This document shows, piece by piece, positions 58,998 through 64,000 of a stretch of 64,000 nucleotides of DNA. The stretch lies in NCBI RefSeq assembly GCF_036634175.1, contig NZ_JAZIFX010000001.1, forward strand, positions 4,960,001 to 5,024,000. Direction: 5' to 3'. Each line of letters opens with the position of its first letter. Within the stretch, counting starts at the first letter, position 1. The position numbers and the translations under genes are program-made. The notes beneath the pieces are model-generated. The model searched no databases. It was not told where the DNA came from and saw only the letters and a list, made by a program, of their open reading frames with translations. Source of the DNA: Streptomyces sp. P9-A2. GTDB taxonomy: Bacteria; Actinomycetota; Actinomycetes; Streptomycetales; Streptomycetaceae.

Positions 58998-60345
58998 CCA
59001 GGAACGCCCCGCCCGCGAGCAGTACCAGCACCCCGCCCGTGACGGCGAGCGCGGTGCCGACGCCGCCGGCCCCGCCGGCCGCGGCACTCGCCACCGGCTT
59101 GCCGTCCGCGGCGCCGAGCGTTCCCTCGCCCGTGCCGCCCGCCTCGCCGGGGGAGGCACTGGCACCCGGCCGGGCGCCGGCCCGCACGGCGCTCCTGGGC
59201 GGCACCAGCTCACCCACCGGATCGACCTTGCCGGCCGCCTCGAACCCCCAGTCGAACAGCTTCGCGGTCTCCTTGTAGACCCCGTTGCTCTCCTTCTTCT
59301 CCGGGTTCATCACGGTGACGAGCAGGACCCTGCCACCCTGCTCGGCGACACCGGTGAAGGTGGCACCCGCGTCGGTGGTGTTGCCGTTCTTCACTCCCGC
59401 TATGCCCTCGTAGACGGGCACGTCGTAGTCGCCGGACAGCAGCCGGTTGGTGCTCTGGATCTCGAAGGAACCGCGGACCTTCTTGCCCTTCTTGTTCTTC
59501 TTCGTCTCACCGGGGAAGTCCGCGCGGACCGTCGAGGCGTACTCCCGGAAGTCCTTCTTCTGCAGCCCGGAACGGGCGATCAGGGTCAGGTCGTACGCGG
59601 ACGACGTCTGCCCCTCGGCGTCGTAACCGTCCGGGCTCACCACGGCCGTGTCGAGGGCCTGGAGCTCCTCGGCGTGCTCGTTCATCTCCTCGACGGTCTT
59701 CTCGACACCCCCGTTCATGGCAGCCAGCACCCGCACGGCGTCGTTGCCCGAGCGGAGGAAGACCCCGAGCCACAGGTCGTGGACGGTGTACGTCTCGTCC
59801 TCCTTGAGCCCCACCATGCTGGAACCGGAGCCGATGCCGGCCAGGTCGGAGGACTCGACCTTGTGCTCCGTCGAGCTGGGCCACTTCGGCAGCAGGGTGT
59901 CGGCGAACAGCATCTTCAGGGTGCTGGCCGGGGCCAGCTTCCAGTGCGCGTTGTGCGCGGCGAGCACCTCGCCCGACTCGGCGTCGGCGACGATCCAGGA
60001 CCGGGCCGACAGGCCCTTCGGCAGCACCGGCACGCCGCTCGCGAGGTTGACCTGGGTCCCCGCCTGCCCGAGCCGGGCGCCGCCCACCGTCGACATCTTC
60101 GCCGGGGGAGCGGCCTTGGAGCCGTTCGGCTTCTTCGGCTTCTTCGAGCCCTTCGACGGGCTCTTGGACGGGCTCTTCGACGGGTCGGCCGAGGCCGTGG
60201 CCGAGGAGTCGGCCGAGGGTATGGACGAAGAGCCGGCCGACGGGCTCGGGGCTGCGAGGGCAACGGGAGCGGTCAGCGCGGTGGACAGAAATATGGCGGA
60301 AGTGACCAGCAGCGAGCGCCGGATGGAGTTTTTGGGTGCGGGCAC
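58945..60345 (-). CDS. D-alanyl-D-alanine carboxypeptidase (S11)
   Basis: A 466-aa low-molecular-weight PBP. GTG 60343-60345 (VPAPKNSIRRSLLVTSAIF) is preferred; the open frame to 60996 upstream is a shadow. After the signal peptide comes a Ser/Lys/Pro linker (DPSKSPSKSPSKGSKKPKK). The S11 domain has the SxxK in PASTLKMLF, SGN in FLRSGNDAV and KNG in AGVKNGNTT. A C-terminal helix (VTGGVLVLLAGGAFLV) and basic tail anchor it. It trims the terminal D-Ala of stem peptides. The SxxK-SGN-KNG (rather than KTG) set is accepted for this actinobacterial group. It overlaps the YihY gene tail-to-tail. Confidence 0.93.
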   Translation of the reverse strand: MPAPKNSIRRSLLVTSAIFLSTALTAPVALAAPSPSAGSSSIPSADSSATASADPSKSPSKSPSKGSKKPKKPNGSKAAPPAKMSTVGGARLGQAGTQVNLASGVPVLPKGLSARSWIVADAESGEVLAAHNAHWKLAPASTLKMLFADTLLPKWPSSTEHKVESSDLAGIGSGSSMVGLKEDETYTVHDLWLGVFLRSGNDAVRVLAAMNGGVEKTVEEMNEHAEELQALDTAVVSPDGYDAEGQTSSAYDLTLIARSGLQKKDFREYASTVRADFPGETKKNKKGKKVRGSFEIQSTNRLLSGDYDVPVYEGIAGVKNGNTTDAGATFTGVAEQGGRVLLVTVMNPEKKESNGVYKETAKLFDWGFEAAGKVDPVGELVPPRSAVRAGARPGASASPGEAGGTGEGTLGAADGKPVASAAAGGAGGVGTALAVTGGVLVLLAGGAFLVNRRWPLPDLVRRRPRP

Positions 60346-60517
60346 GGTCGGAAACGTACATGCAGTGCCTGCGGAAGTCCCCACTCCCTCCCCACCCCGT
60401 GAACGGAACCGGACACCGGCCGGTGATACTGGACCCATGCCGTGCCCGCCCGGGGGACCACCCCCGGAGCCCCGGCCGAACCCGGGCGCCCGGCGTTGCG
60501 ATGAAAGGTCAGATCTG

Positions 60518-60766
60518 GTGAAACTCAGCCGTCCCGTCTCCTGGTTCCTGCTCGCCTTCGGGGTATGGAGCTGGATCATCTGGATCACTTTCGTCAAGAA
60601 CCTGGTCAAGGACGGCAGCGGGCTCGCCTTCGACGACGGCGAGCCGACGGCGTATTTCTGGGTCCATCTGCTGCTGGCCGTCGTCTCCTTCGTATTGGGG
60701 ACGGTCGTCGGAGGCATCGGGTTGCGTGGTCTGCGCGCACTGAGCCGGACGTCACGGACGTCGTAA
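60518..60766 (+). CDS. SCO4848-like small membrane protein
   Basis: An 82-aa two-helix membrane protein: VKLSRPVSWFLLAFGVWSWI, a loop with KDGSGLAFDDGEPTAYF, and VHLLLAVVSFVLGTVVGGIG. GTG 60518 with AAAGGTC upstream gives the length I recall for S. coelicolor SCO4848. Divergent from the carboxypeptidase and followed by the phosphoesterase 24 bases later, likely one operon. Function unknown. Confidence 0.88.
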   Translation: MKLSRPVSWFLLAFGVWSWIIWITFVKNLVKDGSGLAFDDGEPTAYFWVHLLLAVVSFVLGTVVGGIGLRGLRALSRTSRTS

Positions 60767-60790
60767 CGGAAATCTGGGGAACACCGCACC

Positions 60791-62146
60791 GTGGTCATCG
60801 TCTTCGTACTCGTCGCGCTCCTGGTCCTGTCCGTCCTGGTGACGGGCAGCTGGTACCTGTGGCGCCGTCTGTTCCGCGACACGACCCGGGCTCCGGGCGC
60901 CGTGCGGCGCGTCGGCGTGGCGGTGATCGCCGGCGGCTGGGCGCTGACCTTCGCGGCGTTCTTCGCCACGCGCAGCGGTGTCCCGTTCTGGCTCAAGCAG
61001 GTCCTGGCCTGGCCCGGTTACCTCTGGCTGGCCCTGTGCCTCTACCTGTTCCTCGCGGTGCTCGTGGGCGAGGCCGTCCGCCCGGTGCTGCGCCGGGTCC
61101 TGGAGCACCGGGCACGGAGCACGGCAACGCCGCCGAGCCAGGAGCCGGCACCGATACCGGAGGGTGCGGCGGCCGCCGCACCCACGGCACCGTCAGGACC
61201 GCCCGCACCGGGAGCGTCACAGCCGACGGACGCGGACGCCCCCGCGCCGGCCGGCACCACGCCCCCCGCCCCCGCTGCCGACACCCCCGAGGACCTCGCC
61301 GGTCCGACGGACCCCGCCGGTCCCTCCCGGCGGCTGTTCGTCTCCCGGGTGGTCGCCGGGGCCGCCGCCGTGGCGGCCGTCGGGACGGTCGGGTACGGAA
61401 CGTACGGCACGGTGCGCGGGCCGCAGGTGAAACGGGTCACCGTGCCGCTCGCCAAGCTGCCGCGCGCGGCGCACGGCTACCGGATCGCGGTCGTCAGCGA
61501 CATCCACCTGGGGCCGATCCTCGGCCGGGGCTTCGCGCAGAAGGTCGTCGACACGATCAACTCCACCCAGCCCGACCTGATCGCGGTCGTCGGCGACCTG
61601 GTGGACGGCACGGTCAAGGAACTCGGCCCGGCCGCGGCCCCCCTCGCGCAGCTGAGGGCACGTCACGGCTCCTTCTTCGTCACGGGGAACCACGAGTACT
61701 TCTCCGGTGCCGAGGAGTGGGTCGACGAGGTGCGCCGGCTCGGCCTGAACCCGCTGGAGAACGCGCGCACACAACTCCCGCACTTCGACCTCGCCGGGGT
61801 GAACGACCTGGCCGGCGAGAACGAGGGCCAGGGGCCCGACTACGCGCGGGCGCTCGGCGACCGGGACCGGGCCCGCGCGTGCGTGCTCCTCGCCCACCAG
61901 CCGGTGATGGTCCACGAGGCCGTCGACCACGGCGTCGACCTCCAGCTCTCCGGCCACACCCACGGCGGCCAGCTCTGGCCCGCCAACTACCTCGCCGCCG
62001 CTGCCAATCCGACCCTCGCGGGCCTGGACCGCTACGGCGACACCCAGCTGTACGTCAGCCGTGGCGCCGGCGCCTGGGGCCCGCCGACCCGGATCGGCGC
62101 GCCGTCGGACATCACGGTGATCGAACTGGCGTCGAAGCAGACCTGA
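60791..62146 (+). CDS. membrane-bound metallophosphoesterase (YkuE-like)
   Basis: A 451-aa protein starting GTG 60791. Three helices lie in the first 100 residues. A disordered Ala/Pro/Thr linker follows, then a further helix (VSRVVAGAAAVAAVGTVGYG). The calcineurin-type domain has SDIHLGP, GDLVDGT, GNHEYF, LAHQPVM and GHTHGGQ, the complete dimetal set. YkuE-type enzymes are anchored outside the cytoplasm and act on unknown phosphoesters, possibly lipid or cell-wall intermediates. It converges on the histidine kinase gene. Confidence 0.93.
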   Translation: MVIVFVLVALLVLSVLVTGSWYLWRRLFRDTTRAPGAVRRVGVAVIAGGWALTFAAFFATRSGVPFWLKQVLAWPGYLWLALCLYLFLAVLVGEAVRPVLRRVLEHRARSTATPPSQEPAPIPEGAAAAAPTAPSGPPAPGASQPTDADAPAPAGTTPPAPAADTPEDLAGPTDPAGPSRRLFVSRVVAGAAAVAAVGTVGYGTYGTVRGPQVKRVTVPLAKLPRAAHGYRIAVVSDIHLGPILGRGFAQKVVDTINSTQPDLIAVVGDLVDGTVKELGPAAAPLAQLRARHGSFFVTGNHEYFSGAEEWVDEVRRLGLNPLENARTQLPHFDLAGVNDLAGENEGQGPDYARALGDRDRARACVLLAHQPVMVHEAVDHGVDLQLSGHTHGGQLWPANYLAAAANPTLAGLDRYGDTQLYVSRGAGAWGPPTRIGAPSDITVIELASKQT

Positions 62147-62182
62147 CGGCGGTGACCGCAGGCCACGGGACCGCCTCGGGGC

Positions 62183-63751
62183 CTACGGTGCGGCCTCGGC
62201 GGCCTCGGCGGCCTCGGCGGCCTCGGCGGCCTCGACGGCGTTGTGCGTCTCGTCCGGCACCGACGTTTCCGCCCGCGCCGGCAGGGTCACCGTCACCGCC
62301 AGGCCCTCGCCCGGGGCCGTCCGTACCGTCACCTCGCCGCCGTGCGTGTGGACCACGCCCTGCACGATCGCCATGCCCAGCCCGCTGCCCGCCCCGCCGC
62401 CGGCCCGGAAGAAGCGGTCGAAGAGGCGCGCCGCGTCCTGCGCGCCGAGCCCCGGCCCGTCGTCCGCCACGCACAGCCGCACGACGCCGCCGGCGCGGGT
62501 CACCCCGAGCCGTACCGGCACCTCGGCGGGCGTGTGCGTGCGCACGTTGCCCAGCAGGTTTCCCAGCACCTGCCGCAGCCCGGACTCGTCGGCCCGTACC
62601 AGCACCGCACCGCCGGCGTCGACGGTCACCGGCCGCTCCGGCTGCTGCACCCGCAGGTCCTCGGCGGCGTCCCGCACCAGCCGGCACACGTCCACGTTCC
62701 GCAGCCGCAGTTCGGGCCGCTGGTCGAGGCGGGCCAGCACGAGCAGCTCGTCCACGAGCCGCGCCATGCGGTCGGACTCCGCCAGCATCCTGTCCCAGGC
62801 CCGGCGCCGCTCCGCCGGCTCGCGCAGCATCCCCCGGTCGTACAACTGGAGGTAGCCGCGGATCGCGGCCAGCGGGGTGCGCAGTTCGTGCGAGGCGTCG
62901 GCCACGAACCGGCGCAGCTGGGCCGCGCTGCGCTCGCGCGTGCGGTACGCCGACTCGACCTGCTGGAGCATCGAGTTCAGGGCGAGCCGCAGCTGCTCCA
63001 CCTCCAGGATGGGGTCCCGGCTGGAGGGCACGCGCCGGGTCAGATCGCCCTCGGCGATCGCCGACGAGGTCTCCACCATGTCCTCCAGCGGCCGCATCCG
63101 GCGGCGGACGCTGACCATCGTCAGACAGGCCAGCAGCGCGAGCAGCAGTGTCCCGATGGCCGCGTCGAGCCTGATCGCCTTGGCGACCCCCGCGTGCAGC
63201 GACTCGGTGGAGGTGGCGATCAGGACGTACGTGCCGTCCCCGAGCTGTGTGGCCGTCGCGCGGTAGGCGGCGCCCCGGACGGTGAGGTCGTGCGGCTCGG
63301 GGTCCCGGGCCAGGGTGCGCGGGTCGCCCACCTCGTCGGCCAGGGCGCGCTGGGCGGCGGTCGGTTCGAGGCCGAGGATGCCCACGGCCTCGCCCCCGGG
63401 ACCGACGGCGGCGAAGATCGAGTCGGGGCGGTTCTCCCCGTTCCACTCCGGGTGCACCCGTTCGGTGAAGAAGCTCAGCACGCTCAGCGAGTCGATCTGC
63501 CGCAGGGTCAGCTGGGAACCGCCGAGCGAATCGCGGTTCTGGGTCAGCTCCGTGTCGATCTGGTCGAGCAGGTAGTAGCGCATGACCAGCACGCTCACCA
63601 GGGTCGCCGCCGTGATGCCGATGGCGAGCAGCACCAGGTTCGCCAGCGTCAGCCGGCCGCGCAGGGAGTGGACGCCCCGCTCGCAGCACATCAGGCGGCG
63701 CAGCCGGGAGAGGTGAGGGCCGCGGCGGGGTCGCGGCTTCGGCGCCCTCAC
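62183..63751 (-). CDS. sensor histidine kinase
   Basis: A 522-aa membrane kinase. GTG 63749-63751 overlaps the response-regulator stop (GTGA), so the pair is coupled. Two helices (LANLVLLAIGITAATLVSVL; AIGTLLLALLACLTMVSV) flank an outside sensor domain of about 150 residues. HAMP (RRRMRPLEDMVETSSAIAEG) follows, then the H-box DASHELRTPLAAIRGY, N-box LRQVLGNLLGNVRTH, G1 VADDGPGLG and G2 GSGLGMAIVQ. The C-terminus ends in a 9-bp repeat giving four AAE units. The ligand is unknown. Confidence 0.96.
   Translation of the reverse strand: MRAPKPRPRRGPHLSRLRRLMCCERGVHSLRGRLTLANLVLLAIGITAATLVSVLVMRYYLLDQIDTELTQNRDSLGGSQLTLRQIDSLSVLSFFTERVHPEWNGENRPDSIFAAVGPGGEAVGILGLEPTAAQRALADEVGDPRTLARDPEPHDLTVRGAAYRATATQLGDGTYVLIATSTESLHAGVAKAIRLDAAIGTLLLALLACLTMVSVRRRMRPLEDMVETSSAIAEGDLTRRVPSSRDPILEVEQLRLALNSMLQQVESAYRTRERSAAQLRRFVADASHELRTPLAAIRGYLQLYDRGMLREPAERRRAWDRMLAESDRMARLVDELLVLARLDQRPELRLRNVDVCRLVRDAAEDLRVQQPERPVTVDAGGAVLVRADESGLRQVLGNLLGNVRTHTPAEVPVRLGVTRAGGVVRLCVADDGPGLGAQDAARLFDRFFRAGGGAGSGLGMAIVQGVVHTHGGEVTVRTAPGEGLAVTVTLPARAETSVPDETHNAVEAAEAAEAAEAAEAAP
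62191..62235. repeat. 9-bp tandem repeat in the kinase C-terminus
   Basis: Five copies of CGGCCTCGG (the last with one change) encode the AAE repeat at the end of the histidine kinase. Confidence 0.9.
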
Positions 63752-64000
63752 GTCAGGCCGTATCCGACCCCGCGCCGGGTGGTGATCACCGGCGGTCCCA
63801 GGGTGTCGAGTTTGCGGCGCAGGTAGCTGATGTAGGTCTCGACGACGGTCGACTCCGGCGGAGTGTGCTCGTACTGCCAGACGTGGCGCAGCAGTTGGTC
63901 CTTGGGCACGATCCGGCCGCCGTTGCGCACCAGGAAGCGCAGCAGGGCGTACTCGGTGGGGGTCAGTTCGACCGAACGGCCCGCGCGGCGCACCGAGTAC
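63748..64000 (-). CDS. OmpR-family response regulator (partial, 5' end beyond window)
   Basis: The visible C-terminal 83 residues form the winged-helix DNA-binding domain of an OmpR/PhoB regulator: VELTPTEYALLRFLVRNGGR, VPKDQLLRHVW, VVETYISYLRRKLD and the terminal TTRRGVGYGLT. The receiver domain lies beyond position 64000, and the GTG at 63993 is an internal Val, not the start. It overlaps the kinase gene by four bases and is its cognate regulator. Confidence 0.95.
   Translation of the reverse strand, partial: YSVRRAGRSVELTPTEYALLRFLVRNGGRIVPKDQLLRHVWQYEHTPPESTVVETYISYLRRKLDTLGPPVITTRRGVGYGLT

Noticed and set aside
58945-60996. N-terminal extension of the carboxypeptidase to position 60996
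   Set aside because: The extra 217 residues precede the signal peptide and are antisense to two plus-strand genes; the GTG at 60345 places the signal peptide at the N-terminus.
62112-63689. A 525-residue minus-strand frame overlapping the histidine kinase
   Set aside because: It is another frame of the kinase gene; kinase motifs are all in the 62183-63751 frame.

Overview
The window is a GC-rich actinobacterial chromosome segment, almost certainly from a Streptomyces. The evidence is very high third-position GC, frequent GTG starts, short overlaps between co-oriented genes, and a gene order (two NlpC/P60 hydrolases, pcrA, M23 peptidase, icmB, sucCD, purNH, folD, mdh, a choline/betaine cluster, glyA, trpS, DacC-like carboxypeptidase) that, from memory, follows the SCO4793-SCO4850 part of the S. 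coelicolor core. No rRNA, tRNA, CRISPR array, transposase or prophage was seen. Most genes are core or genus-conserved; accessory character is limited to a few spots.

Layout. 1-505: a collapsed regulatory locus, where an RsbW-like ATPase remnant (minus) is joined head-on to a DUF397 remnant (plus). 733-7253: a secreted NlpC/P60 hydrolase, two membrane proteins, a DUF4157 (eCIS-cargo type) protein of lower GC, and a second NlpC/P60 hydrolase behind a c-di-AMP (ydaO) riboswitch. 7732-14286: pcrA behind a RecA-independent DNA-damage (PafBC-type) promoter, a LytM/M23 peptidase, a lipase and icmB. 14450-23050: a divergent cluster, SWIM zinc finger plus DUF5691 on the minus strand and MoxR ATPase, DUF5682 and vWA protein on the plus strand. 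A 16-bp inverted repeat between the arms builds two back-to-back PafBC-type promoters.

23593-38560: central metabolism and nucleotide genes (sucCD, purN-purH, folD, mdh) with membrane or regulatory proteins between them, including an XRE-HTH/sigma-like membrane fusion and a DUF2690 XRE protein. 38791-48284: a frameshifted gene, a proline-rich membrane protein, then a choline/glycine-betaine unit (aldehyde dehydrogenase, GMC choline oxidase, ATPase, double permease, lipoprotein binding protein). 48476-52676: a CMD/AhpD-like protein carrying an inserted palindromic repeat, a lipoprotein plus glutathionylspermidine-synthase-like pair, and glyA behind a ZTP riboswitch. 52740-64000: an ECF sigma/anti-sigma pair, trpS, a 2H phosphoesterase, a DprE2-like reductase, YihY, D-Ala-D-Ala carboxypeptidase, a metallophosphoesterase and the start of a two-component system cut by the window edge.

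The strongest candidate for a poorly described system is the SWIM/DUF5691//MoxR/DUF5682/vWA cluster. DUF5682 here carries two GxxH motifs and a Glu motif like the Tiki/TraB/EreA peptidase superfamily, and both arms have damage-type promoters, the same type that precedes pcrA. This suggests a damage-inducible ATPase-adaptor-protease machine. The window also carries many short tandem repeats (5, 8, 9, 12, 15, 16, 18 and 25 bp units), several of them inside genes.
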